Of a stretch of 64,000 bases of DNA, positions 34,090-44,191 are shown piece after piece. The notes under the pieces are model-generated. The model was not told where the DNA came from, searched no databases, and worked only from the letters and a program-made list of their open reading frames with translations. Within the stretch, counting starts at the first letter, position 1; each line of letters starts with the position of its first letter. The stretch comes from Aquilaria yunnanensis. Lineage: Eukaryota > Streptophyta > Magnoliopsida > Malvales > Thymelaeaceae. A program made the translations under genes and the position numbers. The stretch is taken from assembly GCA_039654915.1 (NCBI GenBank), contig CM077599.1, positions 312,501 to 376,500 of the forward strand, written 5' to 3'.

Positions 34090-36740
34090 TGTGCTTTAAA
34101 AACCACACTTTTCAACAAGTGCACGGGTTGTATTGTAATACGAGTGAGTGGGTGTCAATCCCACGATGATTGTTTTATGTTGAACAATTACCAAAGCCTT
34201 ACACAATTGACCTTAGCTAAACCAATCAACAATGACAAGAATTAATTATAAAACTACCCAAACTAGCTAAATACTAAATTAATTAACTAACTAATTCAAA
34301 TCAAATGCCAATCTATCTTAGTAACTCACAATTCTTAAAGGGTTTTCTTAACTCACTACGTACACTTCCTACGGTTTTCATCTCTTGAATTGGGCTAATG
34401 GTGAGTTAATCCTAAGTACTAGCTTTATCCAATTGTTGGTGATGTATGTGCCTTGTTTTCTTGTTTTCCCAAGCTAAGGAACTCCTTTTCTAACCTAAGA
34501 TGGCAATGACCCCCGTCTGTCTGTGGTACTATCTTAGAAAGAGGCATTATGGGTTCTCTTTACCAACACCCTAGTAAATGAGACAAATTTCCTAACTATA
34601 TCTCCATTCACTATTAGGGGTAAAAAGGGGTCGAGCTTTGTTCGGGTAGCTCGAGCTCAAGTAAGGGTTTTTCAAGTTGGTTTTTTTCATTAGGCTTGAG
34701 TTAATTTTGAGCTGAGCTTGAGCCTACAGGTATTCGGCCCCTTAAACCCTTGAGCCTAACAGGCCCTATGTTTAGTTTATTGGTCCTGTTTATCATTAGG
34801 CTCGTTGCACCCTTCTATGGCCCTAGTCCGTCCCAGCCTCCCAGCCCACTCCCCTCAGTCTTTTCCCTTCACCCCTTTTAGCTCACCCTACTGCCTCCAG
34901 AGACCACCAAGCACCAATCTCCTCTCGGATGCACCATGCAACTACGCCATTACCCTAATCTACTGTTCACCCCTAGGTAGGAAGAATCAAGCAGTGGCCG
35001 AACTCCACCAATCGAGGACGATCGCGTCGCATCGACCACTAGGGACCAGCGTTGCCTTGTCACACCAGGGAGCACCAGAGCAGTCGGTCGAACGCTTGAA
35101 CCTAAAGTCGATGCTTTTGAGACACCTCAAGTAATGCCTTCATTAACTGATGATTGTTAGTCAATTGGGCTCCTTAATCGGTGCAAGGTGGAGCTAGAGC
35201 CTTCCTTAACCAACAGCTCTGATGATACGACTCGCCTAAATTCAACGTTGATTAGCTTTCTTCTCGGATTAGAATCCAATGCCATCAATACCAAGGTAAC
35301 CTCTAAATCTCCCATCTCCCGTTGTCGATTACTCTACTTCTCAAATTTTTTTCTCACATCTTTGCTCTGTTTTCATATTTCAGTTCAGACTTGAGGAAGA
35401 TGATAACTCATTGATAAAATTTCTAAAATTAGGGTAGAATTGTAAAGGGATAGAAAGTGTGGGATAAGTTTTATAATTTTAGCCTCTTTCATTATCCATG
35501 TAAAAAATTACATATTTAGTCCCTGTCTTTCGTAGAAGTTACAATTCTGACACAAAGATTTAAATTTGTTATTTGAGCTTCCCGATCTTTTGAGCTGAAC
35601 TCGAGCCCACCTTGACCCGAGCTCGAGCCTAAAAAAACTGGGCCCGAGCAATTCGAGCTTGAGCCCAGGTAGTACTGGAAACCAAAAGGGCCAAGCTCAA
35701 GCCTAATGGGCTTAGGCTCGGGCTCGGCTTGGCCCATTTTCACCTCTATCACTATCTTTCTTACTTGTTCCAATCTTTTTTTCACTTTCCCAAGCACAAA
35801 GAAAGATCCTAAGCATTAATAGATTGTGGCCACCAAATCAATCAAGCATCATTTACGATCAAAGCAAGAAAAGAATAAGTGTTGAAGGAGAAAACTAGAT
35901 ACCCATTCATGCATTATACCCATTCATGCATTCAACCATCAAAACCAATATCAAGAGATACCAACTATAAAAAGTGAAAATAAATATACTCTATAACTAA
36001 TGAGAAAAGAAACATCATTCTTAGATTCAACATAATATCTAACAAATCAAAGAAGACAAAAAGGAACAAAAGAACTAAAAACCCCTTGTATAATTAATAT
36101 CTTGATCTCCAAGGCACTCCTAGCTCTTCTTCCAAAATAGCAAAAATTTCAAGATGATGATGAATACAAAACCCAAGAACAACTTTAGTATCTCCCAAAA
36201 AAGGCTACAAAGATGAAAGATGTGATGTTGAATATGTAAAACTAGCTAGAAACCCTTAAAATGTAAGGATTGGCCTTATCCTCTTCCATATTCTTCCTTC
36301 CTTCTAATAGCATTGAGAGTAGGTGAAGTTGTGATGCCTTAAGCTCCAAGATTGCTCATTTGAGAATGTGGTCCCTCATTTTGCCTATTCATGAAGTGAG
36401 ATTACACTTCTCATTTTGCAATAACATTTTTGCCTCCAAAAGATAAAATGTGGTCACATTTTTAAAATGCGATCGTACTTGACTGTTTCAGGTGTTTTTG
36501 GACATTTTGAAATATGACCACACTTTTTGATGTGCGCTTGCACGTTGTTCTGCTTTTGCTCCCTCTTGCGCACCACTCCCCATACTTTGCTATTTTATCC
36601 AAATTAGCCCCCAAAGTCTGTTCCTTGCTTCGTTCTGCCCTCCAAAGATGCAGTATATCCTATAAAACTAAAAAAATGGTACTAAGTACTAGCAAAATAA
36701 AGTAAAATAAGCACAAATGAGAGGAAAAATATATAGGAAC
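34090..36740 (-). mobile_element. Probable solo LTR of the gypsy family at 58103
   Basis: An ordered set of blocks matches the LTR at 58103-59555 in the same strand sense: AAGTGCA near the start, CACTTCCTAC, GGCTAATGGT, TTGTTGGTGA, CTCCCAAG-like words, AGAGAGGCATTAT-like, and ATAAAAAGTG. Subtracting the hAT-type insertion at 34615-35748 leaves about 1.5 kb, close to the 1,453 bp of that LTR. No internal gag or pol sequence or polypurine tract adjoins it, so it looks like a solo LTR or truncated copy. Both borders are approximate. Confidence 0.55.
34615..35748. mobile_element. Non-autonomous hAT-type element inside the solo LTR
   Basis: Left end TAGGGGTAAAAAGGGG, and the reverse complement of the right end TAGAGGTGAAAATGGG. 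They are bordered on both sides by TCACTAT (34608-34614 and 35749-35755), a 7-base direct repeat touching both ends. Subterminal regions are full of GAGCTCGAGC-type words. The 1,134-bp interior has no transposase; an open frame at 34805-35134 encodes nothing I recognise. Confidence 0.7.
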
Positions 36741-37079
36741 TCATGTGACTATTAGCAGCCTACAAAAGTTTACTATGAGGACTTCAATCTTAACTTCTCC
36801 TCAATGGGTTCTCTTGAGCTCTGGGTTTTGGGGGTTTGATCCTCATAAACCCCTTATAACCATGAGGCTCATTAGCTTTAATTTTTATGGTTTTAGCCAA
36901 CCAATGAAAATGCATCATATCCAACCACTTATTTCCTACTATAGGCCCAGTATGCTATATCTAATGGTAGCTAAATTAAGCAATAATAAGGTTGATACCT
37001 AATTGGCAATGCTAAGTTTTGCCTCTTCCACTTTGGTTTTGGGCTATAGGTCATAAATAAAGACTTTGAGTGAGTTGGC
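36741..37079. other. Spacer, no gene seen
   Basis: An open frame at 36745-37002 has no recognisable domain. The stretch may already be eroded LINE sequence, since LINE endonuclease motifs begin just beyond it. Confidence 0.35.
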
Positions 37080-38129
37080 CAAATTATCTTTCCTGGTTTA
37101 TATTTTGTAGTGACCATTATCTTATTTTGATCCATTTTAAGGATGATCTAGGAAGATTTTGGTTCTTAGGATATATTTATGGCCATCCTTTGGTTCGGTT
37201 TTGAGGTGCCACTTGGAATAATATATTATCTATCCTTAGTAAGTATGATGGCCCTTTTATGTTAATAGGAGACTTTAGTAAGTATGATGGCCCTTTTAGT
37301 AAGTATGATGGCCCTTTTATGTTAATAGGAGACTTTAAGCAGGTTTGTTCTTTAAAACATTTAGTCAAAATGTTATGCATTTCCTAGCAGCTGAACATCT
37401 TAAATCATTTGTAGTGGACCTAAACCTTATTTGGATTCCTCATGATGGCCCTAAATTCACTTGGACCTATCTCTTAAAATGTGAAGATTTTATACACGAA
37501 GTGCTTGATAAAGCATTTGCTAACATAGTATGGTTTGATCGTGTTCCATATGTGATATTAACGAATCTGGCCATCCAACAATGTAACCATGCTCCTTTAC
37601 TTCTGAATACCAACCCAAATTATATAATCTTTTATAGGCCTACTGATTTGAATCATTTTAGCTCCATTATTCTAAATGTTAATAAATTGTTCAATTTCTA
37701 TGGAATACTCCTATTTTAGGTTCCATGCTTCATCAAGTTTCAAGAAAGTAAAACAAATTTTTCCAATGCTTCACCGATGGAATAAGAACTCTATTAGTGA
37801 CCTTTGACAACATATCCAAATGATGGAACAATGGCTTGTTAAATAGATAAGTCCCCCAACATCCTAGACTAAATTTCCAACCTCCTGAATCTAAGATGGT
37901 AACATAATGCTCATCTTGCTAAGAAAAATTTTTTGGCCAAAAAATATAGGATTAAATGGTTTGCTATAGGAGATAGGAATGCATAGTTCTTTCATCTCTC
38001 TATTAAGAACCACCAAAGGTATTCTTGTATTTTCTCTATTCAAGATGCTAGAGGTCAATGGTTATTTAAGGAATAGATAATTTGCTAGCATACTTTAGCA
38101 TATTACACTAACCTTTTCTCTTTCCTATC
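37080..38129 (+). pseudogene. LINE endonuclease and linker remnant
   Basis: Broken plus-strand frames give the endonuclease motifs GPFMLIGDFKQV, DLNLIWIPHDGPKFTWT and FIHEVLDKAFANIVWFDRVP, then HAPLLLNTNP. These correspond to GDFN, GSPFTW, RLDRALAN-W and SDHAP of plant LINE endonucleases. Downstream come AKKYRIKWFAIGDRNA and FFHLSIKNHQRYSCIFSIQD, the linker before RT. Stops and frameshifts are frequent. The sequence continues past an inserted MITE at 38130. Confidence 0.75.
37236..37336 (+). repeat. Short tandem duplication inside LINE endonuclease
   Basis: AGTAAGTATGATGGCCCTTT occurs three times, two of them followed by the same TATGTTAATAGGAGACTTT. This is a local slippage-type duplication in the GDFN region. 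Confidence 0.85.
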
Positions 38130-38826
38130 TAGTGTTTTCAAAATTTTATTGGACTGATTAGTTTGCTCGGTTCAACAAAGAACCAATCACCTCATCAGCC
38201 TGATTAAGGGTCCATTTTGTATTTGGTCAAAACTGAAAAAACTGTTGAAAACTGTTGAATCGATGAACCATCAAACCCAAATAAACTGGTAGTATGAAAT
38301 AACTGTTTAATAATTGTAAAAATTGAAGAAGAAGAAAAAGAAGAAAAAGAAGAAGAAGAAAGGAGACAAAAACGAAGAAAAAATAGAGAGAGATAAACAA
38401 AAGAAGTGGAACATGAGTTAAAAAAGACAAAAAAAATGAGAGAAAAAAAAGAAGAAGAAAAAGAAAAAGATGAAAACAAATAAAGGAGTAAAAGAATAAA
38501 AAAGATAAAGGGACAAAAAAGAAGAAAAAGGAATAAAAAAAAGAGTTAATAAAGAGACGATGAAAGGAAAAGTTAACTGATGACTTTGTGAGAAAAAGAA
38601 CTTATTTATATTAAGGTTTGTAACTTAATATGTTAGGGAAAATGCAAATTTAGTCCTTATGTTATGTATAAAATTTCATTTTAGTCACATTTTTTTCATG
38701 CCACTCAGCACTCATATAATACAAATATAAAAGAAAAATTAACCGATGGTTCAACCAATTGAACTGGTTAAATGATGACACAGAGATCCTGATGGTTTGA
38801 GGCGCAATTCAATTTTAAAAACACTG
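38130..38826. mobile_element. hAT-type MITE in the LINE
   Basis: Left end TAGTGTTTTCAAAATT; right end in reverse complement CAGTGTTTTTAAAATT. Flanks TTCCTATC (38122-38129) and TTCTCATC (38827-38834) match at 6 of 8 positions. LINE-like reading continues on the far side. A purine tract rich in GAAGAA at about 38318-38480 lies inside and produces long but meaningless minus-strand frames. Confidence 0.6.
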
Positions 38827-39784
38827 TTCTCATCTTTGAACCAACAATCAGCTCAAGCGTTGTTTTGTCCATAACTAAAATCTTGAAGGCAAGCTAATAA
38901 AATTTCTTTTACCTTTATTTACATGATATGAAATTAAGAAATAAAAATTTAGTTTATTCAATTACCAAAATAACCGATTGCCTTAACTAAAATCAAACTG
39001 AGACCAATTTTTATCTTATTAGGTTTCAATTAAAATATAACTAAAAAACTAAACTCACCGAACTAAAATTCTAAACTAATTCAATTTTTCAACTTTTTTT
39101 GTTTCAACTGATAGTTATCACCCCTATTTATGGTGGCCTGTAGAGTCCTACCTGTTCACAATGTCATATAGCTATTGAAACTACTCAGTATTTATTTTGC
39201 TTCATCCCATCACTATCCTTGTTTATGAGCCTTGAATCTTAGTTTTCCTCTTTTCTAAGTGCTCAAACCAAGTGGCATTTTCAGTGGTTCACATTTTTTG
39301 TCCCTACTCTCTGGATGATTTGTTTGAGATGAAATGAATGTGTGTTATGAAATGCAAAGTTTCAATCTCAATACTTTATTGCCAGGAGAAATATTCTTAT
39401 TACTCATATTACAACAACTAGAAAATACAAAAATCTTTACTCCTTTAGTCACTTCAGCCCCCAAAACCCCTTTGTACTTAGGGCACCCAAAAGCTACTTA
39501 TGCCATGCTGGTTTCCAAGTTATTCATTGCTAATGATGCTTGGAAGTTGGAAGCAACATATGTCTGGGGGTGCTACAGCAAAGGTATGGTTAGGAGTTAA
39601 TGCAACTCCAAGACATCATGATGGTTGTTTCAATTCTCATGCTCATCAACCTTAGAAGCTGAATTATAGGCAATTATGGGTGATGCTCAAATGGTGACCA
39701 CGCCATTACCTTTAGAAATTACTATTTTATCAAATTGTTCGCAAATTTTTTCGGCTCTTCACGATCAATTGCTCCTCTTACTTG
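38827..39784 (+). pseudogene. LINE 3' part with RNase H remnant
   Basis: Mostly eroded. From about 39600 the frame gives SCSSTLEAEL, then AIMGDAQMVTTPLPLEITIL and SNCSQIFSALHDQ. This is the plant RVT_3 RNase H pattern (STLEAEL-AI-GL, then L-I-SD-S-I-SAL). It fits as the 3' end of the LINE that starts at 37080. It is interrupted by the small element at 39785. Confidence 0.5.
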
Positions 39785-40172
39785 CAGTGACGGAACCAGG
39801 ATTTTTGGTTCAGGGGGGGAGCTCGGAGAAGAGGGACAGCATCACAACGAGACAAAGCTGGAGATTGAGACTAAGTCATATTAATTCAAAAATTATGGTG
39901 CAAGTCGTACAAGTTGAAAAAATTGGAGGACTAATTTTAAATGGTGTATTTAGGCCATATTCAAATATCTGTTTAAGGCTAAAGGGAATAATTACTCATT
40001 TTGTCACTACTTTCTTTAGCGACTACCTCATTGTCCCCCATCTTCATAGGGGACAAAAATACATTTCTAGTCTCTAATTTCTTTTAAACTAATCAATTAA
40101 TTGCCTATATTTAAATTTTTTTAAAATTTTTGAGGATAATGGCACCCCCAGCCCCTACATAGGTCCGCCCTG
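39785..40172. mobile_element. 388-bp non-autonomous element, exact 8-bp duplication
   Basis: Begins CAGTGACGGAACCAGG and ends AGGTCCGCCCTG, imperfect inverted ends. It is bounded by the exact target duplication CTTACTTG at 39777-39784 and 40173-40180. The 8-bp duplication points to hAT; it sits within the LINE RNase H remnant. It ends 371 bp upstream of the MPH2 start codon. Confidence 0.8.
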
Positions 40173-40180
40173 CTTACTTG

Positions 40181-40543
40181 CCCTTCAATTCGTTGTTAGT
40201 CAGGTAGTGGTAGATATGAAGCATCTAGATCGTTGTTCGGTAGTCATTGTTTACCGACAACATGTGTTTCCAACTCATTTCCTTACTGCTCAACTTATCA
40301 GCTAATCTATGATCGACCATTGAGCAGTTGAATATGAGAATCCAGGGCAAGGTTGAAGTCCCTTGTTTTCATTTGTCTGGTGTAAAAACAAAACAATTAA
40401 AATATAAGTATGTAATAAAATGACTGGACCAGATAGAATCAGATCACCAGACGAGAAAAGTTAGTAGGACTGAACCAAACCAGACCTTATCTTCCATACT
40501 GCCAATGCCTCTCAAGTTCACAGAAAGAAAACGCAACTAAAGA
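40181..40543 (+). promoter_or_regulatory. Promoter and leader region of MPH2
   Basis: This is the interval between the small transposon and the MPH2 ATG. The far part may be LINE debris; the last 100 bases form the plausible leader. I could not identify a convincing TATA box. Confidence 0.4.
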
Positions 40544-41965
40544 ATGGCAACAGCAATAGCATTCTTCTCCACTGCCAACTCCTTCCTGTCCTCCACTCTA
40601 TCCTCGTCCTCGTCCCCCTCCTCCTCTTCCGCCTCCTCCTCGCCATTAACGCCAACGGTAATTAACCTTAGGAAACACAGAAACGGAGCACGACAGATTC
40701 TTTGCAGGGCTTTGGATGAACCACTAAGCCAATCTCCCGTCTTAACCAAAAGAGGCTTCTCCACCTGCTTCCTCGTCAGCCTTTTCGGATCCGTGGGCGC
40801 CGATGCTGCAGTTTTGGAGGCAGAGGATGATGAGGAGCTGCTGGAAAAGGTCAAAAGGGACAGAAAAAAGAGGCTTGAGAGGCAGGGAGTCATCACCTCA
40901 TCCAAAAAGGAGACAGGTCTGCTTTAGATTTTCACCCATCAATGTGTACGTTGATTGAACTACACTTCTCACAACCAGTTGGTGGGATCGATGTTCATAT
41001 AACCCGTTATGTCGTTGACCCTGACATGCTTGTTTGGTTGCATATCCTTGAACCATTCAGATTCTTACTGTGAATCCAACCCTGCCTGGAATTGGAAGAA
41101 AGTAATGAAGTAGAATTGGCTCTTGTCGAAGCTCTAGCCAGTTCATTGTTCTGAGGTGCCACAAAAGCGTGGAAAACTTCTCTTATAAGCGTTTGAGACA
41201 AATGTGATATTCCACCTTTAGGGCTTGACTTGTTGTTGTTCATGTTTGTTGAGTGCACCAAATAAATAGCCTCTTGAGATGGTCCATAATGTTTCTGTTA
41301 TGATGTCTGATCAAGTGAAATGTGCAGGATATTTGCAGGATCTTGTATACAGGTTAAGCAAAGTAGGTCAAGCCATAGAAAATAATGATTTCCTTACAGC
41401 CAATTCAGTTCTTGGTGGGAGCACTGACACGGACTGGGTTCAGAAGGCTAACATGGCCTTTACAAAGGTCATTCTCTATTCGAACTCATGCAGTTGCTTG
41501 ACTTATGCTGTCTAGAGCGCTTGTCAGACAGCTTCGTCTATGACTGGAAACTTGAAAACTGACTTGATCTGACTTCTTAACAGCTGAGCTCTAGTCCTGA
41601 AGAGAAGACTGAGGTGGACACTTTTAATTCTTCCCTAGCTTCATTGATCTCATCAGGTGAGTTATTTTAGGGGTGAACTCTTGCATTCCAAGAACCGAAT
41701 TCGGAGCATGTTTTTGCTCCTGTTGCATTTGGATCATTGTCTGTGTTAGCAGCCAGCACTTGTTTGGAGATGAAACACTGGTTATTATCCAAGAAGCATA
41801 GTTATTTTATGATGCACATATTTTTTGTTGCTTACTTTATCCCATTAATATTCAGTTTCACAGAGTGACATTGAATCGTCCAAGACAGCATTCGTGGCAT
41901 CAGCAACTGCGTTTGAGAAATGGACTACATTGACTGGCCTCTACGCACAACTTAAGGGACTTTAA
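40544..41965 (+). CDS. MPH2: Thylakoid lumenal protein MPH2 (TL16.5)
   Basis: Four exons: 40544-40916, 41328-41467, 41584-41656 and 41856-41965, all GT/AG, joining to 231 codons and TAA. Residues 1-60 are a Ser/Thr-rich, acid-poor chloroplast transit peptide. Residues 67-88 (VLTKRGFSTCFLVSLFGSVG then ADA) form a thylakoid transfer signal ending in an A-x-A site, leaving a mature protein of about 143 residues, close to the known 16.5 kDa lumenal protein. The mature part has LQDLVYRLSKVGQAIENNDF, DTDWVQKANMAFTK, FNSSLASLISSV and AFEKWTTLTGLYAQLKGL, which match Arabidopsis AT4G02530. There it supports photosystem II repair under photoinhibitory or fluctuating light. The gene looks intact. Confidence 0.93.
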
Positions 41966-42559
41966 AGAATAAAAAGCTGTTTAGATTTACTCTCAGATCA
42001 ATGCTTGTAAGAGTATTTTTCCCTTGCTCAATTTGCTTGAGCTTCGGCTATCAATAATAGCATTTCTCGGGCCCCAGATTCTACTATGATTTCTTCAATG
42101 TGCCAACCTCTACTGGTTTCTGGTTTTGGATACTAATTTTTTTAAAAAAATTTCCTATGTTGAACTCAAACGAGAAATTAAAAGAAAGAAAGAACCCTAT
42201 AGCAAACGGAGAAAAGTGTTGTGGACAAGTGAACGTCTTACTTTCTCAATGCTGTTTATTTCTCTTTTCTTTCCTTCTTTCTTCCCTTTTTTGGCCCAGG
42301 ATTAATGATCAAGGCAGGGCAGCTTATATAACAAGTCAAAAGAAAGAAGATCAGCCAAGGAAGTTGAGGAACGAGAAGTCCAATCTAATGATCTCATCTC
42401 CCTTTTACATATATAACAGCTATATGGTTAGCAGAACCATTAGCTTCTCTGGAGATGAAGAATTTCTTATCTTTTCTGAAATTCATTCCTGAATTAGACA
42501 AATCCCGACAACAATAATCTGATCTCATGTCTGAGTGACTCTTAGATCTTGGAGATCAT
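41966..42559 (+). other. 3' flank of MPH2
   Basis: AATAAA at 41968-41973 follows the stop almost at once and could only serve a very short 3' end; another signal may be used. The open frame 42100-42492 has no recognisable domain. Confidence 0.4.
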
Positions 42560-43990
42560 TTAGTAAGTGAACATGACCCTGCAGCTTGTGTCTTTGGATA
42601 TGAGGAATCCAGGCATCCCCCCATACTTGACTGATTTACCATCATTTATCTGCCAGCAAAGCTTGTCAGAGATGCAACTTCTGCCATATATAATGCTTGA
42701 CCGACCGCAGGATGGTTTAGGGTTTCTCTTAGCATTAAGGAAATCACATTTTAGGGAAACAAATTCCCTTAAGAATCCTTACCCAGAGAGATACTGGATT
42801 CTTAATGACCCTCCAAGTAACAAGAAATGCCTTGTTAAATTGATCCTGGCTCTAAACCCGAGACCTCCATCTTTGGGCAGAGTTAGCGTGTCCCAGCATT
42901 GCCAACGCACTTTGTTTCCTTTCTCCGAATAACCCCACCAAAAAGTGTCAATTAAAGAGTCAATCTTATCGCACCATATTTCAAGGGAACTTGAAACCAG
43001 CCATAGGATATGCAGGTATATCACAAGCTACTGCTTTAATCAAGACCTCTTTACCTCCAAAAGCGAGCAAGTTTTCTTTCCACCCTTTTAGTTTTTTGGC
43101 CACTTTATCTCTGATTATCGCTGAAGCCTCACTCTTTGACCTGCCCCGTATGGATGGCAGCCACAGATATTTCCCTGGATATTTGTAATTTTGAAATCCC
43201 AATGTCAGACTGATATCATCTCGCAGGCTTTTAAAAGTTGTGTTCCTACTGAAGTTCCTACTGCAGTAGACCATAATTTGTCTATATTGATTGTCTGACC
43301 AGAAGCTAAACAGTAGTCTGCAATGATGAGCTTAATTTTCTGGCACTTTCTCAGAGTAGCTTGTAAAAATAAATAATAAATAAAAAAAATAAGGGAAAAG
43401 AAGAAGAAGAAGAAGAAAGGAGTCACCAGCGAAGAACCATTGTGAAAGAACAGGTCAGTTTCTAGACATCTGTAGACCCTTTTATTCTCTCTATATTCGG
43501 CATCAAGAATCATAATTACCAGAGCCTTTAGTTATTAAAATTGGATAACCAAGGTCCAAACAACTTTTGTTATTAGTGTTAAAATTTTAAATTGTTTATA
43601 TAATAGTTGAGATGAAAACACTAAAGTTAAAAATTAAAAATTATCATTAAATAACTTTTTTAAAACTCTAACACGAATTATCGATATTAATACCAAATGG
43701 GGTGCAAGGTGAGAGCAATCACCTTATCTTAGACATCTAAAAGGGTGAAAAACTCCAAATTCCTTTGCGTTGAAAGTCAATTTTTAAGACACTGAAGTTC
43801 ATTATGTAGTTAAAGACCTGCAACGCCAATTTTCCACATCACTCAACTGAAACAGTCCAACTCCACACATCCATAAGCTTTATGAGTGGAAAGCCACATG
43901 AGCTGTTTTGATGTTGTCTTGAATTAACCTTCCTTTAATAAAATCCCACTCCACACCATCATAAGCTTTCTTCATGTCAATGCTGTTTAT
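42560..43990 (-). pseudogene. LINE reverse-transcriptase remnant, minus strand
   Basis: From 43990 downwards: DMKKAYDGVEWDFIK (RT motif DM-KAYD-VEW), then after a rearranged stretch CLASGQTINIDK (ASGQ-IN--KS). Next come YPGKYLWLPSIRGRSKSEAS, WKENLLAFGGKEVLIKAVAC, FWWGYSEKGNKVRWQCWDTL, LPKDGGLGFRARI, and finally CDFLNAKRNPKPSCGRSSII. The domain order is that of a plant LINE pol. The YxDD region is missing, replaced by AT-rich sequence with an (AAG)n run near 43400. Its upstream end lies close to the MBD gene's 3' end on the same strand. Confidence 0.75.
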
Positions 43991-44191
43991 TAAAACATAC
44001 TTAATTACAACGTATCTGCAGCATCGAATGCAATCACGTCACAAATGTCACATGCACGCTACCTGTCAGGTAGAGTAGAGAAAAACAGCTACATTATACA
44101 GCTACCTACAATATTACACGAAACATGTCCAGCCGAGCATTTGGTAAACTACCACTAGCGACACAAATGCTACGTTCACTTATTGTTGGGG

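Noticed and set aside
38204..38479. 91-codon Phe/Ser-rich minus-strand ORF
   Set aside because: Produced by a GAA-rich purine tract within a MITE; low complexity with no start context or domain.
39676..40077. 133-codon ORF before MPH2
   Set aside because: It runs from LINE RNase H debris across the junction into the 388-bp transposon, so it is a chance fusion.
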